The notes under the pieces: generated by a model
Seen by the model: the letters and a program-made list of their open reading frames with translations, nothing else
What the model was told of the DNA's origin: nothing
The model's database searches: none
Shown: positions 48,761 through 60,998 of the stretch, one piece after another
How the letters are laid out: each line of letters begins with the position of its first letter
How positions within the stretch are numbered: position 1 is the stretch's first letter
DNA from: Hydractinia symbiolongicarpus
Taxonomy: Eukaryota > Cnidaria > Hydrozoa > Anthoathecata > Hydractiniidae
Reading direction: 5' to 3'
DNA: 64,000 nucleotides
NCBI RefSeq assembly: GCF_029227915.1
Contig: NC_079886.1
Coordinates: 25,770,501-25,834,500, forward strand
Made by a program: the position numbers and the translations under genes

Positions 48761-50251
48761 TCCAAGAAATAACAATTTTCTGAATTTGACATGATTGCAA
48801 GAACTCAGCGATTACACTGGGCGCTGTGGTGGCGCTTCATTTAAAAATGCAGATAAATAAGACATTTTTTACTGTAGGACCAATCCTAGCTGTTATCGCA
48901 CGCTGAAGAAATAGAGACAGTTTCAAAAACTACATTTCATTGACTTTCTAACGGTATCAGTCCGTTTCAGTTACAACGGTTGCGTCACATATTCGTACCA
49001 ACATGTATTTATCGATATTTTTCTGATATTACTAGGTTGCCTCGCCTTAAACAGTAAAACGATTGACTGTGGGACTTACTTGAACTGATTTTGGACTTTA
49101 ACTTTATAAATGTGATAATTTGGACAATTGGACTCCATGCACTAACATTCTTCTTAAATTGGCATGATTGAGAGAACTCAGCGATTACACTGGGCGCTAT
49201 GGTATCGCTTCATTTAATAATGTAGATAAATAACTCACTTTTTACTGTGGGTCCAATCCTAGCCGTTATCGCACGCTGAAAAAATAGACACAGTTTCAAA
49301 AACTTCATTTTATTGACTTTCTAACAGTATCAGTCCGTTTCAGTTACAACGGTTGCGTCACATATCCGAACCAACATGTATTTAGCGATATTTTTCTGAT
49401 ATTACTAGGTTGCATCGCTTTTAACAGAGAAACGATTGACTGTGGGACTTAATTAAACTGATTTTGGACTGTGACCTTACAAATGTGATAAATGAGACAA
49501 TTGGACTCCATGAAATAACATTCTTTTTAAATTGGCATGATTGACGGAACTCAGCGGTTAAGCTGGGCACTGTGGTAGCGCTTCATTTAATAATGTAGAT
49601 AAATGAGTCACTTTTTACTGTGGGTCCAATCCTAGCCGTTATCGCACGCTGAAGAGAGTTTTAAAAACTACATTTCATTGACTTTCTAACAGTATCAGTC
49701 CGTTTCAGTTACAACGGTTGCGTCACATATCCGAACCAACATGTATTTAGCGATATTTTTCTGATATTACTAGGTTGCATCGCTTTTAACAGAGAAACGA
49801 TTCACTGTGGGACTTAATTAAACTGATTTTGGACTGTGACCTTACAAATGTGATAAATGAGACAATTGGACTCCATGAAATAACATTCTTTTTAAATTGG
49901 CATGATTGACGGAACTCAGCGGTTAAGCTGGGCACTGTGGTAGCGCTTCATTTAATAATGTAGATAAATAAGTCACTTTTTACTGTGGGTCCAATCCTAG
50001 CCGTTATCGCGCGCTGAAGAAATTGAGACAGTTTTAAAAACTACATTTCATTGACTTTCTAACGGTGTTAACCCGTTTGAGTTACAACAGTTGGGTCACA
50101 TTTTCGTACCAACAAGTATTCAGCGATATTTTTCTGATATTACTAGGTTGCATCGCTTTTAACAGTGAAACGATTGACTGTGGGACTTAATTGAACTGAT
50201 TTTGGACTTTAACTTTATAAGTGTGATAATTGAGACAATTGAACTCCAAGA
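48761..50251 (+). repeat. Continuation with 365-bp monomers, 1,484-bp offset
   Basis: The 8-bp-deleted monomer junction GCTGAAGAGAGTTTT recurs at 49,648, 1,484 bp after 48,164 (four monomers less 8 bp). Two CATATCCGAACC monomers lie close together (about 49,370 and 49,733), offset 365 bp. The ending GAAAAAATAGACACAG near 49,278 is also found at about 50,763 and 53,001. All sequence is satellite. Confidence 0.75.
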
Positions 50252-52490
50252 AATAACAATTTTCTGAATTTGACATGATTGCAAGAACTCAGCGATTACA
50301 CTGGGCGCTGTGGTGGCGCTTCATTTAAAAATGCAGATAAATAAGACATTTTTTACTGTAGGACCAATCCTAGCTGTTATCGCACGCTGAAGAAATAGAG
50401 ACAGTTTCAAAAACTACATTTCATTGACTTTCCAACGGTATCAGTCCGTTTCAGTTACAACGGTTGCGTCACATATTCGTACCAACATGTATTTAGCGAT
50501 ATTTTTCTGATATTACTAGGTTGTATCGCTTTTAACAGTGAAACGATTGACTGTGGGACTTAATTAAACTGATTTTGGACTGTGACCTTACAAATGTGAT
50601 AAATGAGACAATTGGACTCCATGAAATAACATTCTTTTTAAATTGGCATGATTGACGGAACTCAGCGGTTAAGCTGGGCACTGTGGTAGCGCTTCATTTA
50701 ATAATGTAGATAAATAAGTCACTTTTTACTGTGGGTCCAATCCTAGCCGTTATCGCGCGCTGAAAAAATAGACACAGTTTCAAAAACTTCATTTTATTGA
50801 CTTTCTAACGGTATCAGTGCGTTTCTGTTACAACGGTTGCGTCACATATTCGTAGCAACATGTATTTAGCGATATTTTTCTGATATTACTAGATTGCATC
50901 GCTTTTAACAGTGAAACGATTGAATGTGGGAGTTAATTGAACTGATTTTGGACTTTAACTTTATAAATGTGATAATTGAAAGAATTGGACTCCATGCAAT
51001 AACATTCTTCTTAAATTGGCATGATTGACGGAACTCAGCGATTACACTGGGCGCTGTGGTATCGCTTCATTTAATAATGTAGATATGTAAGTCATTATTT
51101 ACTGTGGGACCAATCCTAGCCGTCATCGCACGCTGAAGAAATTGTGACAGTTTCAAAAACTACATTTCATTGACTTTCTAACGGTGTTAGCCCGTTTGAG
51201 TTACAACAGTTGGGTCACATTTTCGTACCAACAAGTATTTAGCGATATTTTTCTGATATTACTAGGTTGCATCGCTTTTAACAGAGAAACGATTGACTGT
51301 GGGACTTAATTAAACTGATTTTGGACTGTGACCTTACAAATGTGATAAATGAGACAATTGGACTCCATGAAATAACATTCTTTTTAAATTGGCATGATTG
51401 ACGGAACTCAGCGATTAAGCTGGGCACTGTGGTAGCGCTTCATTTAATAATGTAGATAAATAAGTCACTTTTTACTGTGGGTCCAATCCTAGCCGTTATC
51501 GCGCGCTGAAGAAATTGAGACAGTTTTAAAAACTACATTTCATTGACTTTCTAACGGTATCAGTCCGTTTCTGTTACAACGGTTGCGTCACATATTCGTA
51601 CCAACATCTGTTTAGTGATATTTTTCTGATATTACTAGGTTGTATCGTTTTTAACAGTGAAACGATTGACTGTGTGGCTTAATTGAACTGATTTTGGACT
51701 TTAACTTTATAAGTGTGATAATTAACACAATTGGACTCCAAGAAATAACAATGTTCTGAATTTGAAATGATTGCTAGAACACAGCGATTACACTGGGCGT
51801 TGTTGCAGCGCTTCATTTAAAAATGCAGATAAATATGTCATTTTTTACTGTGGGACCAATCCTAGCCGCTATGGCACGCCGAGGAAGTTGAGACATTTTC
51901 GAAAACTACATTTCGTTGACTTTCTAACGGTATCAGTCCGTTTCTGTTACAATGGTTGCGTCACATATTCGTACCAACATGTATTTAGCGATACTTTTCT
52001 GATATTACTAGATTGCATCGCCTTTAACAGTGAAACGATTGACTGTGGGGCTTAATTGAACTGATTTTGGACTTTAACTTTATAAGTGTGATAATTGAGA
52101 CAATTGGACTCCATGAAATAACATTCTACTTAAATTGGCATGATTGCCGGTACTCAGCGATTACACTGGGCGCTGTGGCAGCGCTTCATTTAATAATGTA
52201 GATAAATAAGTCACTTTTTACTGTGGGTCCAATCCTAGCCGTTATCGCGCGCTGAAGAAATTGAGACAGTTTTAAAAACTACATTTCATTGACTTTCTAA
52301 CGGTATCAGTCCGTTTCTGTTACAACGGTTGCGTCACATATTCGTACCAACATGTGTTTAGTGATATTTTTCTGATATTACTAGGTTGTATCGTTTTTAA
52401 CAGTGAAACGATTGACTGTGGGGCTTAATTGAACTGATTTTGGACTTTAACTTTATAAGTGTGATAATTGACACAATTGGACTCCATGAA
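50252..52490 (+). repeat. 2,238-bp hexamer, tandem duplication copy 1
   Basis: This unit of exactly six monomers (6 x 373 = 2,238) is followed by a second copy. GTATCAGTGCG is at 50,817 and 53,055, the CATCTGTTTAGTG variant near 51,605 and 53,843, and the 94-codon frames at 51,771 and 54,009 are 2,238 bp apart. The copy junction is visible near 52,485-52,495, where a GACACAATTGGACTCC stretch, which in copy 2 continues into AACAATGTTCTG, instead runs into AACAATTTTCTG, the sequence at the start of copy 1 (about 50,252). Confidence 0.88.
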
Positions 52491-54728
52491 ATAACAATTT
52501 TCTGAATTTGACATGATTGCAAGAACTCAGCGATTACACTGGGCGCTGTGGTGGCGCTTCATTTAAAAATGCAGATAAATAAGACATTTTTTACTGTAGG
52601 ACCAATCCTAGCTGTTATCGCACGCTGAAGAAATAGAGACAGTTTCAAAAACTACATTTCATTGACTTTCCAACGGTATCAGTCCGTTTCAGTTACAACG
52701 GTTGCGTCACATATTCGTACCAACATGTATTTAGCGATATTTTTCTGATATTACTAGGTTGTATCGCTTTTAACAGTGAAACGATTGACTGTGGGACTTA
52801 ATTAAACTGATTTTGGACTGTGACCTTACAAATGTGATAAATGAGACAATTGGACTCCATGAAATAACATTCTTTTTAAATTGGCATGATTGACGGAACT
52901 CAGCGGTTAAGCTGGGCACTGTGGTAGCGCTTCATTTAATAATGTAGATAAATAAGTCACTTTTTACTGTGGGTCCAATCCTAGCCGTTATCGCGCGCTG
53001 AAAAAATAGACACAGTTTCAAAAACTTCATTTTATTGACTTTCTAACGGTATCAGTGCGTTTCTGTTACAACGGTTGCGTCACATATTCGTAGCAACATG
53101 TATTTAGCGATATTTTTCTGATATTACTAGATTGCATCGCTTTTAACAGTGAAACGATTGAATGTGGGAGTTAATTGAACTGATTTTGGACTTTAACTTT
53201 ATAAATGTGATGATTGAAAGAATTGGACTCCATGCAATAACATTCTTCTTAAATTGGCATGATTGACGGAACTCAGCGATTACACTGGGCGCTGTGGTAT
53301 CGCTTCATTTAATAATGTAGATATGTAAGTCATTATTTACTGTGGGACCAATCCTAGCCGTCATCGCACGCTGAAGAAATTGTGACAGTTTCAAAAACTA
53401 CATTTCATTGACTTTCTAACGGTGTTAGCCCGTTTGAGTTACAACAGTTGGGTCACATTTTCGTACCAACAAGTATTTAGCGATATTTTTCTGATATTAC
53501 TAGGTTGCATCGCTTTTAACAGAGAAACGATTGACTGTGGGACTTAATTAAACTGATTTTGGACTGTGACCTTACAAATGTGATAAATGAGACAATTGGA
53601 CTCCATGAAATAACATTCTTTTTAAATTGGCATGATTGACGGAACTCAGCGATTAAGCTGGGCACTGTGGTAGCGCTTCATTTAATAATGTAGATAAATA
53701 AGTCACTTTTTACTGTGGGTCCAATCCTAGCCGTTATCGCGCGCTGAAGAAATTGAGACAGTTTTAAAAACTACATTTCATTGACTTTCTAACGGTATCA
53801 GTCCGTTTCTGTTACAACGGTTGCGTCACATATTCGTACCAACATCTGTTTAGTGATATTTTTCTGATATTACTAGGTTGTATCATTTTTAACAGTGAAA
53901 CGATTGACTGTGTGGCTTAATTGAACTGATTTTGGACTTTAACTTTATAAGTGTGATAATTAACACAATTGGACTCCAAGAAATAACAATGTTCTGAATT
54001 TGAAATGATTGCTAGATCACAGCGATTACACTGGGCGTTGTTGCAGCGCTTCATTTAAAAATGCAGATAAATATGTCATTTTTTACTGTGGGACCAATCC
54101 TAGCCGCTATGGCACGCCGAGGAAGTTGAGACATTTTCGAAAACTACATTTCGTTGACTTTCTAACGGTATCAGTCCGTTTCTGTTACAATGGTTGCGTC
54201 ACATATTCGTACCAACATGTATTTAGCGATACTTTTCTGATATTACTAGATTGCATCGCCTTTAACAGTGAAACGATTGACTGTGGGGCTTAATTGAACT
54301 GATTTTGGACTTTAACTTTATAAGTGTGATAATTGAGACAATTGGACTCCATGAAATAACATTCTACTTAAATTGGCATGATTGCCGGTACTCAGCGATT
54401 ACACTGGGCGCTGTGGCAGCGCTTCATTTAATAATGTAGATAAATAAGTCACTTTTTACTGTGGGTCCAATCCTAGCCGTTATCGCGCGCTGAAGAAATT
54501 GAGACAGTTTTAAAAACTACATTTCATTGACTTTCTAACGGTATCAGTCCGTTTCTGTTACAACGGTTGCGTCACATATTCGTACCAACATGTGTTTAGT
54601 GATATTTTTCTGATATTACTAGGTTGTATCGTTTTTAACAGTGAAACGATTGACTGTGGGGCTTAATTGAACTGATTTTGGACTTTAACTTTATAAGTGT
54701 GATAATTGACACAATTGGACTCCAAGAA
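52491..54728 (+). repeat. 2,238-bp hexamer, tandem duplication copy 2
   Basis: This copy follows copy 1 in register. By eye only a few substitutions separate them, for example GATGATTG for GATAATTG near 53,210, TATCATTTTT for TATCGTTTTT near 53,882 and GCTAGATCAC for GCTAGAACAC near 54,012. The near identity points to a recent unequal exchange. The repeat ends near 54,728, where ordinary sequence with AACAATGTTCTG resumes. Confidence 0.88.
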
Positions 54729-57520
54729 ATAACAATGTTCTGAATTTGAAATGATTGCTACAACACAGCGATTACACTGGGCGTTGTGGCAGCGCTTCAT
54801 TTAAAAATCCAGATAAATATGTCATTTTTTACTGTGGGACCAATCCTAGCCGCTATCGCACGCCGAGGAAGTTGAGACATATTCGAAAACTACATTTCAT
54901 TGACTTTCTAACGGTATCAGTCCGTTAAAGTTACAACGCTTGCGTCACATTTTCGTACCAACATGTATTTAGCGATATTTCTCTGATATTACTAGGTTGC
55001 ATCGCTTTTAACAGAGAAACGATTGACTGTGGGTCTTAATTAAACTGATTTTGGACTGTGAGCTTACAAATGTGATAAATGAGACAATTGGAGTCCATGA
55101 AATAACATTCTTTTTAAATTGGCATCATTGACGGAACTCAGCGATTAAGCTGGGCACTGTGGTAGCGCTTCATTTAATAATGTAGATAAATAAGTAACTT
55201 TTTACTGTGGGTCCAATCCTAGCCGTTATCGCGCGCTGAAGAAATTGAGACAGTTTTAAAAACTACATTTCATTGACTTTCTAACGGTATCAGTCCGTTT
55301 CTGTTACAACGGTTGCGTCACATATTCGTACCAACATGTGTTTAGTGATATTTTTCTGATATTACTAGGTTGTATCGTTTTTAACAGTGAAACGATTGAC
55401 TGTGGGGCTTAATTGAACTGATTTTGGACTTTAACTTTATAAGTGTGATAATTGACACAATTGGACTCCAAGAAATAACAATGTTCTGAATTTGAAATGA
55501 TTGCTAGAACACAGCGATTACACTGGGCGTTGTGGCAGCGCTTCATTTAAAAATGCAGATAAATATGGCATTTTTTACTGTGGGACCAATCCTAGCCGCT
55601 ATCGCACGCCGAGGAAGTTGAGACATTTTCGAAAACTACATTTCGTTGACTTTCTAACGGTATCAGTCCGTTTCTGTTACAACGGTTGCGTCACATATTC
55701 GTACCAACATGTATTTAGCGATTATTTTCTGATATTACTAGATTGCATCGCCTTTAACAGTGAAACGATTGACTGTGGGGCTTAATTGAACTGATTTTGG
55801 ACTTTAACTTTATAAGTGTGATAATTGAGACAATTGGACTCCATGAAATAACATTCTACTTAAATTGGCATGATTGCCGGTACTCAGCGATTACACTGGG
55901 CGCTGTGGCAGCGCTTCATTTAATAATGTAGATAAATAAGTCACTTTTTACTGTGGGTCCAATCCTAGCCGTTATCGCGCGCTGAAGAAATTGAGACAGT
56001 TTTAAAAACTACATTTCATTGACTTTCTAACGGTATCAGTCCGTTTCTGTTACAACGGTTGCGTCACATATTCGTACCAACATGTGTTTAGTGATATTTT
56101 TCTGATATTACTAGGTTGTATCGTTTTTAACAGTGAAACGATTGACTGTGGGGCTTAATTGAACTGATTTTGGACTTTAACTTTATAAGTGTGATAATTG
56201 AGACAATTGGACTCCAAGAAATAACAATGTTCTGAATTTGAAATAATTGCTAGAACACAGCGATTACACTGGGCGTTGTGGCAGCGCTTCATTTAAAAAT
56301 GCAGATAAATATGTCATTTTTTACTGTGGGACCAATCCTAGCCGCTATCGCACGCCGAGGAAGTTGAGACATATTCGAAAACTACATTTCATTGACTTTC
56401 TAACGGTATCAGTCCGTTTCTGTTACAACGGTTGCGTCACATATTCGTACCAACATGTATTTAGCGATACTTTTCTGATATTACTAGATTGCATCGCCTT
56501 TAACAGTGAAACGATTGACTGTGGGGCTTAATTGAACTGATTTTGGACTTTAACTTTATAAGTGTGATAATTGAGACAATTGGACTCCATGAAATAACAT
56601 TCTACTTAAATTGGCATGATTGCCGGTACTCAGCGATTACACTGGGCGCTGTGGCAGCGCTTCATTTAATAATGTAGATAAATAAGTAACTTTTTACTGT
56701 GGGTCCAATCCTAGCCGTTCTCGCGCGCTGAAGAAATTGAGACAGTTTTAAAAACTACATTTCATTGACTTTCTAACGGTATCAGTCCGTTTCTGTTACA
56801 ACGGTTGCGTCACATATTCGTACCAACATGTGTTTAGTGATATTTTTCTGATATTACTAGGTTGTATCGTTTTTAACAGTGAAACGATTGACTGTGGGGC
56901 TTAATTGAACTGATTTTGGACTTTAACTTTATAAGTGTGATAATTGAGACAATTGGACTCCAAGAAATAACAATGTTCTGAATTTGAAATGATTGCTAGA
57001 ACACAGCGATTACACTGGGCGTTGTGGCAGCGCTTCATTTAAAAATGCAGATAAATATGTCATTTTTTACTGTGGGACCAATCCTAGCCGCTATCGCACG
57101 CCGAGGAAGTTGAGACATATTCGAAAACTACATTTCATTGACTTTCTAACGGTATCAGTCCGTTAAAGTTACAACGCTTGCGTCACATTTTCGTACCAAC
57201 ATGTATTTAGCGATATTTTTTTGATATTACTAGGTTGCATCGCTTTTATCAGTGAAACAACTGACTGTGGGACTTAATTGAACTGTTTTTGGACTGTGAG
57301 CTGACAAATGTGATGAATGAGACAATTGGACTCCATGAAATAACATTCTTCTTAAATTGGCATGATTGCTGGTACTCAGCGATTACACTGGGCGCTGTGG
57401 TAGCGCTTCATTTAAAAATGCAGATAAATATGTCATTTTTTACTGTAAGACCAATCCTAGCTGTTATCGCACGCTGAAGAAATTGAGACAGTTTTAAAAA
57501 CTACATTTCATTGACTTTCT
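54729..57520 (+). repeat. Monomers in 746-bp dimer pattern
   Basis: Alternating monomer types give 746-bp spacing. One type has GTTGTGGCAGCGC with GCCGAGGAAGTTGAG, the other CTGTGGCAGCGC with TAATAATGTAG and GCGCGCTGAAG. The TTG-initiated frames at 55,501 and 56,247 are one dimer apart, and 54,009 to 55,501 is two dimers (1,492). Near 57,172-57,482 is a monomer with AACTGTTTTTGGACTGTGAG and TTGCTGGTACTC, matching one near 20.6 kb. Confidence 0.8.
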
Positions 57521-57960
57521 AACAGTATCAGTCGGTTTCTGTTACAGCGGTTGCGTCACATATTCGTACCAACATGTGTTTAGTGATATTTTTCTGATAT
57601 TAATAGGTTGTATCGTTTTTAACAGTGAAACGACTGACTGTAGGACTTAATTGAACTGATTTTGGACTTTAACTTTATAAATGTGATAATTGAGACAATT
57701 GGACTCCCAGAAATAACAATGTTCTAAATTTGAAATGATTGCTAGAACACAGCGATTACACTGGGCGTTGTGTTGTGAAATAACATTCTTCTTAAATTGG
57801 CATGATTGACGGAACTCAGCGATTACACTGGGCGCTGTGGTATCGCTTCATTTAATAATGTAGATAAATAAGTCACTTTTTACTGTGGGTCCAATCCTAG
57901 CCGTTATCGCACGCTGAAGAAATTGAGACAGTTTCAAAAACTACATTTCATTGACTTTCT
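57521..57960 (+). repeat. 440-bp chimeric monomer, founder-like form
   Basis: This unit has an internal 67-bp partial duplication (373 + 67 = 440). It runs as a normal monomer to CACTGGGCGTTGTG, then returns through TTGTGAAATAACATTC to the middle of a second monomer type and repeats the segment to GCGATTACACTGGGCGC. It keeps the usual CATATTCGTACCAACATG, so it lacks the 6-bp deletion of the following seven copies and looks like the form from which they came. Confidence 0.88.
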
Positions 57961-60900
57961 AACGGTATCAGTCCGTTTCTGTTACAACGGTTGCGTCACA
58001 TATCAACATGTGTTTAGCGATGTTTTTCTGATATTATTAGGTTGTATCGCTTTTAACAGTGAAACGATTGACTGTAGGACTTAATTGAACTGATTTTGGA
58101 CTTTAACTTTATAAATGTGATAATTGAGACAATTGGACTCCCAGAAATAACAATGTTCTGAATATGAAATGATTGCTAGAACACAGCGATTACACTGGGC
58201 GTTGTGTTGTGAAATAACATTCTTCTTAAATTGGCATGATTGACGGAACTCAGCGATTACACTGGGCGCTGTGGTATCGCTTCATTTAATAATGTAGATA
58301 AATAAGTCACTTTTTACTGTGGGTCCAATCCTAGCCGTTATCGCACGCTATAGAAATTGAGACAGTTTCAAAAACTACATTTCATTGACTTTCTAACGGT
58401 ATCAGTCCGTTTCTGTTACAACGGTTGCGTCACATATCAACATGTGTTTAGCGATGTTTTTCTGATATTATTAGGTTGTATCGCTTTTAACAGTGAAACG
58501 ATTGACTGTAGGACTTAATTGAACTGATTTTGGACTTTAACTTTATAAATGTGATAATTGAGACAATTGGACTCCCAGAAATAACAATGTTCTGAATTTG
58601 AAATGATTGCTAGAACACAGCGATTACACTGGGCGTTGTGTTGTGAAATAACATTCTTCTTAAATTGGCATGATTGACGGAACTCAGCGATTACACTGGG
58701 CGCTGTGGTATCGCTTCATTTAATAATGTAGATAAATAAGTCACTTTTTACTGTGGGTCCAATCCTAGCCGTTATCGCACGCTGAAGAAATTGAGACAGT
58801 TTCAAAAACTACATCTCATTGACTTTCTAACGGTATCAGTCCGTTTCTGTTACAACGGTTGCGTCACATATCAACATGTGTTTAGCAATGTTTTTCTGAT
58901 ATTATTAGGTTGTATCGCTTTTAACAGTGAAACGATTGACTGTAGGACTTAATTGAACTGATTTTGGACTTTAACTTTATAAATGTGATAATTGAGACAA
59001 TTGGACTCCCAGAAATAACAATGTTCTGAATTTGAAATGATTGCTAGAACACAGCGATTACACTGGGCGTTGTGTTGTGAAATAACATTCTTCTTAAATT
59101 GGCATGATTGACGGAACTCAGCGATTACACTGGGCGCTGTGGTATCGCTTCATTTAATAATGTAGATAAATAAGTCACTTTTTACTGTGGGTCCAATCCT
59201 AGCCGTTATCGCACGCTGAAGAAATTGAGACAGTTTCAAAAACTACATTTCATTGACTTTCTAACGGTATCAGTCCGTTTCTGTTACAACGGTTGCGTCA
59301 CATATCAACATGTGTTTAGCGATGTTTTTCTGATATTATTAGGTTGTATCGCTTTTAACAGTGAAACGATTGACTGTAGGACTTAATTGAACTGATTTTG
59401 GACTTTAACTTTATAAATGTGATAATTGAGACAATTGGACTCCCAGAAATAACAATGTTCTGAATTTGAAATGATTGCTAGAACACAGCGATTACACTGG
59501 GCGTTGTGTTGTGAAATAACATTCTTCTTAAATTGGCATGATTGACGGAACTCAGCGATTACACTGGGCGCTGTGGTATCGCTTCATTTAATAATGTAGA
59601 TAAATAAGTCACTTTTTACTGTGGGTCCAATCCTAGCCGTTATCGCACGCTGAAGAAATTGAGACAGTTTCAAAAACTACATTTCATTGACTTTCTAACG
59701 GTATCAGTCCGTTTCTGTTACAACGGTTGCGTCACATATCAACATGTGTTTAGCGATGTTTTTCTGATATTATTAGGTTTTATCGCTTTTAACAGTGAAA
59801 CGATTGACTGTAGGACTTAATTGAACTGATTTTGGACTTTAACTTTATAAATGTGATAATTGAGACAATTGGACTCCCAGAAATAACAATGTTCTGAATT
59901 TGAAATGATTGCTAGAACACAGCGATTACACTGGGCGTTGTGTTGTGAAATAACATTCTTCTTAAATTGGCATGATTGACGGAACTCAGCGATTACACTG
60001 GGCGCTGTGGTATCGCTTCATTTAATAATGTAGATAAATAAGTCACTTTTTACTGTGGGTCCAATCCTAGCCGTTATCGCACGCTGAAGAAATTGAGACA
60101 GTTTCAAAAACTACATTTCATTGACTTTCTAACGGTATCAGTCCGTTTCTGTTACAACGGTTGCGTCACATATCAACCTGTGTTTAGCGATGTTTTTCTG
60201 ATATTATTAGGTTGTATCGCTTTTAACAGTGAAACGATTGACTGTAGGACTTAATTGAACTGATTTTGGACTTTAACTTTATAAATGTGATAATTGAGAC
60301 AATTGGACTCCCAGAAATAACAATGTTCTGAATTTGAAATGATTGCTAGAACACAGCGATTACACTGGGCGTTGTGTTGTGAAATAACATTCTTCTTAAA
60401 TTGGCATGATTGACGGAACTCAGCGATTACACTGGGCGCTGTGGTATCGCTTCATTTAATAATGTAGATAAATAAGTCACTTTTTACTGTGGGTCCATTC
60501 CTAGCCGTTATCGCACGCTGAAGAAATTGAGACAGTTTCAAAAACTACATTTCATTCACTTTCTAACGGTATCAGTCCGTTTCTGTTACAACGGTTGCGT
60601 CACATATCAACATGTGTTTAGCGATGTTTTTCTGATATTATTAGGTTGTATCGCTTTTAACAGTGAAACGATTGACTGTAGGACTTAATTGAACTGATTT
60701 TGGACTTTAACTTTATAAATGTGATAATCGAGACAATTGGACTCCCAGAAATAACAATGTTCTGAATTTGAAATGATTGCTAGAACACAGCGATTACACT
60801 GGGCGTTGTGTTGTGAAATAACATTCTTCCTAAATTGGCATGATTGCCGGTACTCAGCGATTACACTGGGCGCTGTGGTAGCGCTTCATTTAAAAATGGA

Positions 60901-60998
60901 GATAAATAAGTCATTTTTTACTGTAAGACCAATCCTAGCTGTCATCGCACGCTGAAGAAATTGAGACAGTTTCAAAAACTACATTTCATTGACTTTCT
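57961..60998 (+). repeat. Seven tandem copies of a 434-bp chimeric unit
   Basis: Units start at 57,961, 58,395, 58,829, 59,263, 59,697, 60,131 and 60,565, each exactly 434 bp. Each has the 67-bp internal duplication with the junction GTTGTGTTGTGAAATAAC (57,767 in the founder, then every 434 bp to 60,805) and a 6-bp deletion giving CATATCAACATG. By eye the copies differ by only about one to three bases, for example GCTATAGAAATTG near 58,348, CATCTCATTG near 58,811, GGTTTTATCG near 59,777 and CAACCTGTG near 60,175, except the seventh. After the junction the seventh switches to another monomer type (TTGCCGGTACTC, CATTTAAAAATGG). This is the most uniform part of the window and so the most recently amplified. 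Confidence 0.93.

Noticed and set aside
60773-60955. 60-codon frame with a true ATG start
   Set aside because: It arises from the chimeric junction of the last 434-bp unit joined to a different monomer type. One instance, no coding signal, no neighbour genes.
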